DNA of 64,000 nucleotides from NCBI GenBank assembly GCA_910586665.1, contig CAJUIX010000010.1, positions 51,643-115,642 on the forward strand, read 5' to 3'. This DNA comes from an uncultured Duncaniella sp. (lineage in GTDB: Bacteria > Bacteroidota > Bacteroidia > Bacteroidales > Muribaculaceae). The position numbers were made by a program, and so were the translations under genes. A model generated the notes under the pieces. It did no database searches and was not told the DNA's origin. It worked only from the letters and a program-made list of their open reading frames with translations. Of this stretch, positions 1 through 8,416 are shown piece after piece. The first letter of the stretch is position 1. Every line of letters begins with the position of its first letter.

Positions 1-956
1 AGGGCGGCTTCAACATCCTCGGCACCACCGTATTTCCAACCCGGAAGCTCGACGAAATAGAAGGGCAGCTCACCCTGTCCCCACTCGTCGCGCCAGATCT
101 GAACCATGTCGCGCTGGTGGGCGGGATATTCCTTGTGACGCCCGACATTTGACTCACCCTGGTTCCAAAGGAAACCCTTGACGGTGTAGCCTATTATCGG
201 GTGGAGCATGGCGTTGTACATCACATTTATGCGCTCCCACTCGTGGAGTACGGAGTCAGGGGTCGACTTTTCCTTATCTACATCCCAGCCGGGATATTCG
301 TCGAGTTTCCATTTGGGCATCCACCCCTCCACCTTCGAGCCGCCGTAGGCACAGCTGATGATTCCGACCGGGACATCGAGCATGTCGGTCAGCGAGCGGG
401 CGAAGAAATAGGCAAGGGCTGAAAATTCGGGAGCATTTTTAGGAAGCGACTCCTTCCATTTCCCTTCGACCCTCTCCTCGGGTGTATATGATGCCAGTTT
501 GGGGACAGTGGCCACCCTGATTCCGGGGTACTTGCCCGAATAGGCGACCGCCTGGGCCGCGCCTTCGACCGGCTGGCACCAGTAGCCGCGCAGAGGCATC
601 TCCATGTTGGACTGCCCGGAGCAGAACCAAACCTCGCCGATGAGCACATTGCCGATTGTGACATCCTTCACCCCGTCGGCAAAGACTATGCTCTGTGGCT
701 CGAAGGTTGCAGAAGGTGTCTTCACCTTCACTTCCCAGCGCCCGCTCTTGCTGTCGGCAGTAGCTTGGTAGCTGCCACCCCATGAGGGTGTGATAGTCAC
801 GACCCGGCCGGGAGTGCTCCACCCCCACAGCTTTGCATCGGACTGCTGCTGGAGGACGGCATTGTCACTAATAATATCGGGAAGCTCTACTGCCTGCTGC
901 GTCAGGGGCAAGACAGCCAACAGGAGCGGCAAGGCACGGCGGAAATAGGTTTTCAT
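1..956 (-). CDS. Sialate O-acetylesterase, SGNH-type, C-terminal part cut off by the window edge
   Basis: About 318 residues are readable without a break from ATG 954-956. The first 22 residues form a signal peptide (basic MKTYFRR start, then a Leu/Ala-rich stretch), so the enzyme should be exported. A beta-sandwich-like region precedes the SASA-type esterase core. The block GEVWFCSGQSNMEMP carries the expected nucleophile Ser116 in GQSN, followed by VGIISCAYGGSKVEGW and FLWNQGESNVG, both typical of this family. The catalytic His block lies beyond position 1. The family removes O-acetyl groups from sialic acids, and some members act on acetylated plant glycans. It lies 36 bp downstream of the GH5 gene on the same strand, which suggests co-transcription and a role in de-acetylating glycans. 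The true substrate cannot be told from sequence. Confidence 0.88.
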   Translation of the reverse strand, partial: MKTYFRRALPLLLAVLPLTQQAVELPDIISDNAVLQQQSDAKLWGWSTPGRVVTITPSWGGSYQATADSKSGRWEVKVKTPSATFEPQSIVFADGVKDVTIGNVLIGEVWFCSGQSNMEMPLRGYWCQPVEGAAQAVAYSGKYPGIRVATVPKLASYTPEERVEGKWKESLPKNAPEFSALAYFFARSLTDMLDVPVGIISCAYGGSKVEGWMPKWKLDEYPGWDVDKEKSTPDSVLHEWERINVMYNAMLHPIIGYTVKGFLWNQGESNVGRHKEYPAHQRDMVQIWRDEWGQGELPFYFVELPGWKYGGAEDVEAA

Positions 957-992
957 GGTGACTTTATTTTATAAACCGATTATATATGCTGC

Positions 993-2003
993 TTATTTTT
1001 TAGCGTTGCGCTCAGCTATTGTTTTGCGGGCAAGCCTGGCCCACTCCTTCAGCTCCTCGTCCTTCCACTCCATACCGTTGTCAGAGGCGGTGGAAGCAAT
1101 CATCGAGCAGCTTTCATTCTTATCGGCGATATCCCACATAAGAACCGAAAGTTTGTGACGGTCGGCAAACTTCATCCACTCCGCCCACGACTCATAGTCT
1201 ATCGGGCCGTCACCTGTGTGGTCCATCGAGCCACATTCGGAAATGATGAGGGGGAGTCCTGCCGCGATAGCCTTCTCAGCCTTCTCGCGGTTCCAGTCCT
1301 TGTGGGTGCCGGCATAGTAGTGAAGCGAGTAGAGGAGGTTGGGCTGCTGGAGCGGTGACTCGGCAGCGACGTCAACATCCTGGTCCCACTTGGGCGTGCC
1401 GACAATGATGACCGAATTGGGCGCATTTTTGCGAATCACGGGAATCAGCTCCTCGGCATATGCCTTGATCTCGCTCCAGGGGATGTCGAGCGGCTCATTC
1501 CATATCTCATATAATATGTTGGGGGAGTCGCCATACTTCTCCCCTATCACGGTGAAGAAATTTCTGGCATCGGCGAGGGTGTTTTCATGCGAGTGCCAGT
1601 CGCAGATGATATACATGTCATTGGCGATAGCCGCGTCAATCACCTTCATTGCGAGGTTGACGGCATTGGCCGAGTCGACCGAATAGGCGTTCTGACAGTC
1701 GCCCGAGGGGTGCGCGCCGATAGCGGCACGGGTTATGTTTGCTCCCCACTTCTCCTTCAGAGCCTTGACTGTGCCTTCATTGTAGAAGCGTCCCCAATTG
1801 GTGTGCCAGCCGAGCGACGGACCGTTGAGCACCACCGTGTCGCCCACGGCATTGACCAAGGCGGTTCCCCTGACCGAGAGAGGGCTGACAAAAGAACTGT
1901 CTGCAGCTGCCACGGTATCTGTTCCGGCACCCGTGCGGGAGCCGCATGCGGCCAACGAAGCGGTCATCAACGCGCCGACAATAGGAATAAGCAGAGATTT
2001 CAT
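993..2003 (-). CDS. Glycoside hydrolase family 5 (cellulase-like) lipoprotein
   Basis: 336 residues. The N-terminus is a lipoprotein signal with lipobox LAAC, acylated Cys20, so the enzyme is probably anchored in the outer membrane. The (beta/alpha)8 core shows the GH5 signatures: IICDWHSHEN near 132-141, YEIWNEP with acid/base Glu170, and LIISECG with nucleophile Glu256. Spacing and total length agree with endo-beta-1,4-glucanases and mannanases of GH5; the pattern looks closest to the endoglucanase subgroup, but the exact polysaccharide is not determined. No carbohydrate-binding module is visible. It sits between an AraC regulator and a sialate O-acetylesterase, all on the minus strand, and there is no SusC/SusD pair nearby, so this is a minimal degradation cluster, not a full polysaccharide utilization locus within the window. 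Confidence 0.88.
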   Translation of the reverse strand: MKSLLIPIVGALMTASLAACGSRTGAGTDTVAAADSSFVSPLSVRGTALVNAVGDTVVLNGPSLGWHTNWGRFYNEGTVKALKEKWGANITRAAIGAHPSGDCQNAYSVDSANAVNLAMKVIDAAIANDMYIICDWHSHENTLADARNFFTVIGEKYGDSPNILYEIWNEPLDIPWSEIKAYAEELIPVIRKNAPNSVIIVGTPKWDQDVDVAAESPLQQPNLLYSLHYYAGTHKDWNREKAEKAIAAGLPLIISECGSMDHTGDGPIDYESWAEWMKFADRHKLSVLMWDIADKNESCSMIASTASDNGMEWKDEELKEWARLARKTIAERNAKK

Positions 2004-2066
2004 TGCTGAATATGAATGTGTTATTTGGTTTATAATTCAAACTGGCCTATGAACCAAGCCACAGTG

Positions 2067-2942
2067 TCAGACAAGGACTTTGTGATGTTGATAGATTTCG
2101 CGGAAGACCTTTGGTGAGTTTCCCTTCTTCTTTTTAAAGATACGGTTGAAGTTGGAGATATTGTTGAATCCGCATCCGTAGCAGATTTCAGAGACCGAAG
2201 TTGTGGAGTCGACGAGCTGGCGGGTGGCGTGGCCGAGGCGTATGTCTATGACATAATCCGAAATCGAGCGCCCGGTGCGCAGTTTGAAGAAGCGGCTGAA
2301 AGCCGTAGGGGTCATCCCGACAAGGTCGGCAAGCTCGTTGAGCCGGATTTCGTCCTTGTAGTGGACATTTATATAGTCCTTCACCTTCTGCACCCTGCGG
2401 CTGTCGACCGAAGGCTTGACCGACACAAACGATGAGCTTGAGAGCTTCCGATACTGGCCGTCCTCGGCAAGTTCATGGAGTATCGCCATCAGCTCGAGCA
2501 TCCTGTAGAAGCCCGACTCAATCTTGGTGAGATTGTCGAGCCGGTGGAAAACCCTCATGATTCCCTCCGTGGTGAAGGCCACGCCGCTGGCACTAATCTC
2601 AAGCATCCTCCTGATGCTCGACAGCTGCGTCTTGGCAAGGAGGGTCGACCCGAAGAGGTCAGGTGAAAATTGTATCGTTATTTCGCGAATCTTATCACTT
2701 GTGCACTCATGCTGTTCCCAGCCATGCTCGATGCCGTTGCCTATCAGCACGAGGTCATACTGCCCCAACACCTCTATGGAGTCGCCGACCACGCGTCGCG
2801 CCCCCGTACAGTTGGCTACGAAGTTCAGCTCATACTCACCGTGGCGGTGCACGGGATATGTGAAGCGATCCTTGTATCTGTCAATAAGATAGAAGCAATC
2901 TTTCTCCGACAGAGGGGTGATTTCAGTAATAATCTTATTCAT
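2067..2942 (-). CDS. AraC-family transcriptional regulator
   Basis: 291 residues with the usual two-part layout. The N-terminal cupin-like half (about 10-150) begins with a stretch that includes YPVHRHGEYELNFV, a sugar-sensing AraC-type motif. The C-terminal half (about 188-285) has two helix-turn-helix units: KVKDYINVHYKDEIRLNELA followed by VGMTPTAFSRFFKLRTG, then SVSEICYGCGFNNISNFNRIFK, the latter being the classic AraC signature. It probably controls the GH5/esterase genes directly downstream (63 bp gap to the GH5 start) in response to a released oligosaccharide or monosaccharide; that target is inference from position. A TAnnTTTG promoter element lies upstream on the minus strand at 3011-3018. 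Confidence 0.9.
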   Translation of the reverse strand: MNKIITEITPLSEKDCFYLIDRYKDRFTYPVHRHGEYELNFVANCTGARRVVGDSIEVLGQYDLVLIGNGIEHGWEQHECTSDKIREITIQFSPDLFGSTLLAKTQLSSIRRMLEISASGVAFTTEGIMRVFHRLDNLTKIESGFYRMLELMAILHELAEDGQYRKLSSSSFVSVKPSVDSRRVQKVKDYINVHYKDEIRLNELADLVGMTPTAFSRFFKLRTGRSISDYVIDIRLGHATRQLVDSTTSVSEICYGCGFNNISNFNRIFKKKKGNSPKVFREIYQHHKVLV

Positions 2943-3010
2943 GGCTTAAAATGGGGAAGAGAGGCCCCCTAAGGCTCGATGGGTTAGATGAATGGTTAAA
3001 GGTTCTTCGG

Positions 3011-3018
3011 CAAAGTTA
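3011..3018 (-). promoter_or_regulatory. Promoter -7 element for the AraC-type regulator
   Basis: The plus strand reads caaagtta, that is TAACTTTG on the minus strand, matching the Bacteroidetes TAnnTTTG element. A TTTG (3042-3045 complement) lies 23 bp upstream, slightly longer than the usual 19-21 bp spacing, so the -33 match is weak. Confidence 0.5.
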
Positions 3019-3225
3019 TACATTTATTTCGTTTATGAAAGCAAAAAAAGTACACTTTCGGCGGCTTTTGACTATATTTGACATATTTTTGTTAAAATAG
3101 TACCACTTTTTAAGACTTTTCGCCTTCTATGTCACCGAAAGTGACACTTTTATGATTGAAAAAAGCAGAATCACACCAATTTTAGGCTCTTAATTCAGGC
3201 CTTTTTTTAATATATGTCTGAAAAA

Positions 3226-3257
3226 TTTGTTATTAACGTGGCATTATCGTACTTTTG
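3226..3257 (+). promoter_or_regulatory. Promoter of sppA
   Basis: TTTG at 3226-3229, a 20-bp spacer and TACTTTTG at 3250-3257 match the Bacteroidetes sigma-ABfr pattern exactly. The start codon lies about 50 bp downstream. Confidence 0.75.
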
Positions 3258-3306
3258 TAGGACTATTGGTTCTATTTAACCTATTTTCTTCCATAAAACT
3301 TACGAA

Positions 3307-5085
3307 ATGAAAAAATTTTTCATCTCATTTCTCGGCGCCCTCGCCGGCATCTGGTTCTCGCTACTGCTGGCGATGATAGGATTCATCATTGTAATAACCG
3401 CCGCTGTTGCCTCCTCGGGAAGCCAGGGGTCGGTCGACATTAAAAAGCACTCCATACTCCGTCTCGACCTCTCGGGGGTAATACTCGACACCCAGCCCAA
3501 ACTCAACTTCATGAGCGTGGTCCGCGGCGAGGAGAAAGGCGCCCAGATACTTTCCGAAATCACAGGCTCGATCATAGCCGCCGCTACCGATGACCGCATC
3601 GACGGCATAGCAATCGAATGTGCCGGCGCCGACGCCGGACTCTCGCAGCGCTCCGCAATCGTCGAGGCGCTCCGCAAATTCAAAGAAAAGGCTCCCGGCA
3701 AGTGGGTCTACGCTTACGGCGACGCGTATACCCAGGGTGACTATTATATCGCATCAGTGGCCGACAGCCTCTTCCTCAATCCCGTAGGCCAGGTGGACCT
3801 CCACGGACTCTCATCAACGACACTCTTCTTCCGCAACCTCCTTGAAAAAATCGGAGTAGAGGTGCAGGTGGTCAAGGTCGGCACCTACAAGAGCGCCGTC
3901 GAACCCTTTATCCTCGACAACATGAGCGAGCCCTCGCGCGAACAGCAGCAGCTCTATCTCGGCAACATCTGGCAGACCATCGCATCGTCGATTGCCGACG
4001 CCCGCGGTGTCAGCGAGGCCGAGGTCAACAAGTGGGCCGACGAATTCATTTTCACCAAGGACCCCAAGGACTATCCTCAGATGAAGGTGGTCGACGCCCT
4101 CACATACCGCCACGAGTATGACGACCGCCTCACCGCCCTCACCGAGGCCAAGAAGGTGGATGACCTCGAATATGTCAGCACATCGACCTATGCCAAGAAC
4201 AATGACCTATCCAAGGTCGGCGACGGCAAGGGTGCTGAGATTGCAGTCCTCTACGCCTGCGGCGACATCACCGACGAGTCGGGCGACGGCATCGTGGCCT
4301 CCGAAATGGTCCCGCAAATCATGAAACTCATTGACAACGAGGACATCGACGCACTCATAATGTATGTCAACTCTCCCGGCGGCAGCGCCTTTGCCTCGGA
4401 ACAGATCTGGGAGGCCCTCCAGCAGTTCAAGAAGGTCACAGGCAAGCCCTTCTATGTGTCTATGGCTGACTACGCCGCATCTGGAGGCTATTATATCAGC
4501 TGCGGTGCCGACAAAATCTATGCCCAGCCAGTCACCCTCACAGGCTCTATCGGTATCTTCGGCATGATTCCCAACGGCAAGCGCCTTCTCAATGACAAGC
4601 TCGGCATCAACACCGGCACTGTCAAGACCAACGCCAACGGCAACTTCCCCTCGCTCATGGAGCCTATGACTCCCGCACAGATGGCAGCGATGCAGGGCTA
4701 CGTCGAGCGCGGCTACGAACTCTTCACCAAGCGCTGCGCCGAGGGCCGCAACATCCCTCAGGACTCAATCAAGAAGATTGGCGAAGGTCGTGTGTGGGAC
4801 GGTAGCGAGGCTCTCAAGCTCGGCCTTGTCGACAAGCTCGGCGGACTTGACACAGCCCTCGCCGACATGGCCGCCCAGCTCAACGTAGAGTCATACACCG
4901 TCACCGTATATCCCGACGCAAAGCAGAAATGGTATGCGCCACTCCTCGAGGCAGGTGCTGACTTCAAAGCCTCGCTCGTACGCGACGAACTCGGAGAGAT
5001 GGCCTCACTATATGACACTCTCCGCCGCGTCAAGGGCATGTCGACACTCCAGTGCCGCATGGATTTCGTGGACGTAAGTCTCTAA
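3307..5085 (+). CDS. sppA: Signal peptide peptidase SppA, 67K type
   Basis: 592 residues, the long two-domain form of the S49 serine peptidases. One N-terminal transmembrane segment (about 5-33) anchors the protein in the inner membrane with the catalytic part in the periplasm. In the family the dyad is a Lys from the first domain and a Ser from the second; here Lys195 in VVKVGTYKSAVEP and Ser392 in DYAASGGYYISCGADKI fit. The NSPGGSAFASEQ block at 355-366 is also typical. The enzyme degrades cleaved signal peptides in the membrane. It is preceded by its own promoter (3226-3257) and followed 53 bp later by lpxK. Confidence 0.95.
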   Translation: MKKFFISFLGALAGIWFSLLLAMIGFIIVITAAVASSGSQGSVDIKKHSILRLDLSGVILDTQPKLNFMSVVRGEEKGAQILSEITGSIIAAATDDRIDGIAIECAGADAGLSQRSAIVEALRKFKEKAPGKWVYAYGDAYTQGDYYIASVADSLFLNPVGQVDLHGLSSTTLFFRNLLEKIGVEVQVVKVGTYKSAVEPFILDNMSEPSREQQQLYLGNIWQTIASSIADARGVSEAEVNKWADEFIFTKDPKDYPQMKVVDALTYRHEYDDRLTALTEAKKVDDLEYVSTSTYAKNNDLSKVGDGKGAEIAVLYACGDITDESGDGIVASEMVPQIMKLIDNEDIDALIMYVNSPGGSAFASEQIWEALQQFKKVTGKPFYVSMADYAASGGYYISCGADKIYAQPVTLTGSIGIFGMIPNGKRLLNDKLGINTGTVKTNANGNFPSLMEPMTPAQMAAMQGYVERGYELFTKRCAEGRNIPQDSIKKIGEGRVWDGSEALKLGLVDKLGGLDTALADMAAQLNVESYTVTVYPDAKQKWYAPLLEAGADFKASLVRDELGEMASLYDTLRRVKGMSTLQCRMDFVDVSL

Positions 5086-5138
5086 CTAAATTAATCATCA
5101 TACCGTACTTCAGACATTAACCGCTAAAAACATCCGCT

Positions 5139-6236
5139 TTGGCCAGAAGCAAAATACTATCAGCACTCTTGCTCTATCCCATTTCGAAAATCTACGGAAT
5201 GGGAGTGGCCGTGCGCAACAAGATGTTTGAATACGGCATGCTCAAGCAACAGGAGTTCGACATCCCGGTTGTCGTCGTGGGCAACCTCGCTATGGGTGGC
5301 ACCGGCAAGACCCCGCATGTCGAATACATCGTCGAGTCGATGCTCGGACGCTACAACATAGGTGTCCTCTCGCGAGGCTACAAGCGCGCTACCAAGGGCT
5401 TCGTGCTCGCCACGCCGCAGTCGCGCCCGGAGGACATAGGTGACGAATCATACCAGATCTATCGGAAATTCGGGCCTGACATCACCCTCGCCGTCTGCGA
5501 GAAGCGCACTGAGGGCATCAGGAAGATGCGCGAGATTAATCCCGACCTCAACATGATTATACTTGACGACGCCTTCCAGCATCGCTACGTCAAGCCCTCC
5601 GTTTCGGTCATCCTCACCGAGTATAACCGCCCGATATTCAATGACAAGCTCCTCCCCTACGGACGACTGCGCGAACCGGCCCGCGCGCTCAACCGCGCCG
5701 ACATCGTGGTGGTCACAAAGTGTCCCGTCGACATGAAGCCGATGCAATACCGCATCTTTGAGGAGAACCTCAGCCTCTTCCCCTTCCAAAAACTCTACTT
5801 CTCGCGCTACAACTACGGACACCTCGTCCCGGTGTTCCCCGAAGAAGCGCATGACATCCCTGTCCTAGACTCGCAAGGGGGCGACACATCAATACTCGTG
5901 GTCACAGGCGTGGCCAATCCCAAGCCATTCGTCCGCTACCTGCGCCGCCACAAGGCCGCAGTGAAGCTCAAACGCTTCACCGACCACCACAACTTCTCCG
6001 CCTCCGACATGGAGGACATCGCCTCGGCCTTCGACGCCCTCCCCGGCCGGCGGAAATTCATAGTCACGACCGAGAAGGACGCCGTACGCATCCTCAACAA
6101 TCCCTACTTCCCCCACCAACTTAAGAAATCCATATTCTACATCCCTATAAAGGTCGAATTTATCGACCGCGGCGACAGCGAGCTGACATTTGGAATTGAA
6201 AAAACCATACGCGAGTCGCATTTGTTTAAATCTTAG
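5139..6236 (+). CDS. lpxK: Tetraacyldisaccharide 4'-kinase LpxK
   Basis: 365 residues. It phosphorylates the 4' position of the lipid A disaccharide at the inner membrane. The N-terminus carries a hydrophobic LLYPISKIYGMGVAVRN segment typical of bacterial LpxK, then a P-loop GNLAMGGTGKTPHVEY at about 48-63, and later DDAFQHRYVKP with the family DDxxQH pattern. The start is TTG at 5139-5141: the frame has a stop at 5118-5120 and no ATG or GTG in between, and family alignments place the start about 10 residues before LLYP, so TTG is the best choice. It is followed by purine nucleoside phosphorylase after 111 bp. Confidence 0.93.
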   Translation: MARSKILSALLLYPISKIYGMGVAVRNKMFEYGMLKQQEFDIPVVVVGNLAMGGTGKTPHVEYIVESMLGRYNIGVLSRGYKRATKGFVLATPQSRPEDIGDESYQIYRKFGPDITLAVCEKRTEGIRKMREINPDLNMIILDDAFQHRYVKPSVSVILTEYNRPIFNDKLLPYGRLREPARALNRADIVVVTKCPVDMKPMQYRIFEENLSLFPFQKLYFSRYNYGHLVPVFPEEAHDIPVLDSQGGDTSILVVTGVANPKPFVRYLRRHKAAVKLKRFTDHHNFSASDMEDIASAFDALPGRRKFIVTTEKDAVRILNNPYFPHQLKKSIFYIPIKVEFIDRGDSELTFGIEKTIRESHLFKS

Positions 6237-6347
6237 TGGCTGCTGTGGAACCGACAGCGCCCCTCAATAGCAAAAACGGCAAGGACAGACATATATGAGT
6301 CCGACATTGCCATGCCGAAATTCATAATCATCAATATCATAAGAAAC

Positions 6348-7160
6348 ATGTTAGAAAAAATCAAGCAGACAGCTGATTTCCTCCGCACAAAGGTGGACGA
6401 AATGCCCAAGACAGCAATAATCCTCGGCACCGGCCTCGGCGCACTCGTGGACCACATCGACAATAAAATCTACATCCCCTACTCCGAGATTCCCAACTTC
6501 CCCGTGTCGACTGTCGAAGGACACAGCGGCAACCTCATCTTCGGCACCCTCGGCGGCAAGCGCGTGATTGCCATGCAGGGACGCTTCCACTACTACGAAG
6601 GCTATGACATGAAGCAGGTCACCTTCCCCGTGCGCGTCTTCAAGGCCCTCGGTGTCGACACCCTCTTCGTCAGCAACGCCTCGGGCGGCATGAACAAGGA
6701 ATTCCAGGTCGGCGACGTCATGGTCATCACCGACCATATCAACCTCTTCCCCGAAAATCCCCTCCGCGGTAAGAACTATAACGAGCTGGGCACCCGCTTC
6801 CCGGCCATGACCAACGCCTACGACAAGGAGCTTATGGCCCTCGCCGACCAGATTGCAGCTGAGAAGGGTATACGACTCATGCACGGAGTATATGTCGGTG
6901 TGACAGGTCCTACCTTCGAGACCCCGGCCGAATATGAATACTACCGCATCATCGGCGGTGACTGCGTAGGCATGTCGACCGTCCCCGAAGTCATTGTGGC
7001 AAATCATGCAGGCATGCGTGTGTTCGGCATCTCTGTCATCACTGACCTCGGCGGCAAGGATGTCACCCAGGTTCCGACCCACGAAGAGGTGCAGCAGGCA
7101 GCACTCATCGCCCAGCCGAAGTGCCTCGAAATCATGAAGGAGTTAGTCAATCGTTTCTGA
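6348..7160 (+). CDS. punA: Purine nucleoside phosphorylase (inosine/guanosine type)
   Basis: 270 residues from ATG 6348. A longer reading from ATG 6312 is possible, but MLEKIKQTADFLRTK matches the usual Bacteroidales N-terminus, so the shorter start is chosen. The enzyme splits purine nucleosides with phosphate to the base and ribose 1-phosphate in the cytoplasm. Trimeric PNP signatures are visible: ILGTGLGALVDHI for the phosphate loop, VEGHSGNL, MQGRFHYYEGY, FVSNASGGMN and GPTFETPAEYEYYRIIGGD around the base pocket. The gene is followed by thiL after 45 bp, probably in one transcript. No promoter of the TAnnTTTG type is obvious directly upstream. Confidence 0.93.
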   Translation: MLEKIKQTADFLRTKVDEMPKTAIILGTGLGALVDHIDNKIYIPYSEIPNFPVSTVEGHSGNLIFGTLGGKRVIAMQGRFHYYEGYDMKQVTFPVRVFKALGVDTLFVSNASGGMNKEFQVGDVMVITDHINLFPENPLRGKNYNELGTRFPAMTNAYDKELMALADQIAAEKGIRLMHGVYVGVTGPTFETPAEYEYYRIIGGDCVGMSTVPEVIVANHAGMRVFGISVITDLGGKDVTQVPTHEEVQQAALIAQPKCLEIMKELVNRF

Positions 7161-7205
7161 TTCCTACACTTCTGAGCAATACTATATAAATCATTCAACT
7201 GATAT

Positions 7206-8240
7206 ATGGAAATTTCTGAATTAGGTGAATTCGGCCTCATCGACCGCCTGACCAAGGGCCTCCAGACTGTCAACAGCTCCACAATCAAGAGCGTCGGCGA
7301 TGACTGTGCCATCCTGCGCAACCATGAGACCGACATTCTCGTCACTACCGACCTCCTCCTCGAAGGCGTGCATTTCGACCTTACCTACGTCCCGCTCAAA
7401 CATCTCGGCTACAAATCGGCGATAGTCAACTTCTCCGATGTCTACGCCATGAACGGGCGCCCGAAACAAATTACAGTGTCGCTCGGCATCTCCAAGCGCT
7501 TCACTGTCGAGCACATCGAGGAACTCTTCGCCGGCATCCGCCTCGCCTGCGAGATTTACGGAGTCGACCTCGTCGGGGGTGACACCACCTCGTCCCGCCA
7601 GGGGCTCGTCATTTCCATTACATGTATCGGCGAAGCTCCGGCCGACAAGGTAGTGCGGCGCTCGGGTGCCAAGGACACCGACCTCATCTGCGTGTCTGGC
7701 GACCTCGGCGCGGCCTACATGGGCCTCCAGCTCCTCGAGCGCGAGAAGACAGCCTCTGCGGGACAGCGAGACTTCGTGCCGCAGTTCCAGGGGAAGGAAT
7801 ACCTCGTGGAGCGTCAACTCAAGCCGGAGGCACGCCGTGACATCATCGAGGAGCTCGACAAGGCCGGCATAGTCCCCACGGCAATGATGGACATCAGCGA
7901 CGGCCTCAGTTCCGAACTGCTCCACATATGCAAACAGAGCGATGCCGGATGCCGTATCTACGAGGACCGCATCCCTATCGACTACCAGACAGCCATAATG
8001 GCCGAGGAGATAGGCATGAACCTCATCACTGCCGCCCTCAACGGCGGCGAGGACTACGAGCTCCTCTTCACCGTGCCCCTCCACTGCCACGAGAAGATTG
8101 AGAAGCTCCCCGGAGTCAAACTCATCGGCCACATCACCAAACCATCGCTCGGCTGCGCAATGATTACCCGCGACGGCACAGAGATACCTCTCCGCGCCCA
8201 GGGCTGGAACCCGCTTGCCAAGCCGGAGAAGGAAGGTTGA
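7206..8240 (+). CDS. thiL: Thiamine-monophosphate kinase
   Basis: 344 residues. It phosphorylates thiamine monophosphate to thiamine diphosphate with ATP. Family motifs in order: GDDCA at 31-35, TTDLLLEGVHFDL at 47-59 (Asp-rich Mg/ATP site), SDVYAMNGRPKQ near 77-88, LVGGDTTSSRQG, MDISDGLSSEL and LNGGEDYELLFT near the C-terminus. The length equals that of typical ThiL proteins. No other thiamine gene is nearby. A hairpin at 8262-8302 just downstream probably ends the transcript. Confidence 0.95.
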   Translation: MEISELGEFGLIDRLTKGLQTVNSSTIKSVGDDCAILRNHETDILVTTDLLLEGVHFDLTYVPLKHLGYKSAIVNFSDVYAMNGRPKQITVSLGISKRFTVEHIEELFAGIRLACEIYGVDLVGGDTTSSRQGLVISITCIGEAPADKVVRRSGAKDTDLICVSGDLGAAYMGLQLLEREKTASAGQRDFVPQFQGKEYLVERQLKPEARRDIIEELDKAGIVPTAMMDISDGLSSELLHICKQSDAGCRIYEDRIPIDYQTAIMAEEIGMNLITAALNGGEDYELLFTVPLHCHEKIEKLPGVKLIGHITKPSLGCAMITRDGTEIPLRAQGWNPLAKPEKEG

Positions 8241-8261
8241 ATAACGAACAAACATTCTAAA

Positions 8262-8302
8262 CTGTCCCCTGAAAGCGGCTAAAAGTCACTTTCAGGGGGC
8301 AG
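8262..8302 (+). terminator. Terminator-like hairpin after thiL
   Basis: A 14-bp stem formed by 8262-8275 and 8289-8302 (CTGTCCCCTGAAAG against CTTTCAGGGGGCAG, one G-U pair) encloses a 13-nt loop. Only a short TCTT follows, so it is a weak rho-independent terminator by sequence. Confidence 0.6.
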
Positions 8303-8416
8303 TCTTATAATATAGGCCGGCCATGCGTTTAAATTATTTTATGAAATTACATATTAAACCATTCCCTCCCGGATTGTTCTAACTAATAAACACCAATCTC
8401 TTATCCGCATAAAGAC

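Larger units (their letters stand above)
2943..3306. other. Divergent intergenic region with repeated ACTTT-type motifs
   Basis: This 364-bp, AT-rich region separates the minus-strand AraC regulator from plus-strand sppA and contains no credible reading frame. It holds a minus-strand promoter element, the sppA promoter, a short hairpin with arms TGTCAC/GTGACA at 3130-3146, and three similar words, AGTACACTTT (3049-3058), AGTACCACTTTT (3099-3110) and AAAGTGACACTTT (from 3138). The recurring words could be binding sites for the adjacent AraC protein, which commonly binds direct repeats; this is inference. Confidence 0.4.

Noticed and set aside
7221..8255. 344-residue minus-strand frame opposite thiL
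   Set aside because: Mirror of a complete, conserved thiL in a GC-rich genome; no family pattern in its translation. The same applies to other long antisense frames such as 6351-7082 and 19455-20120.
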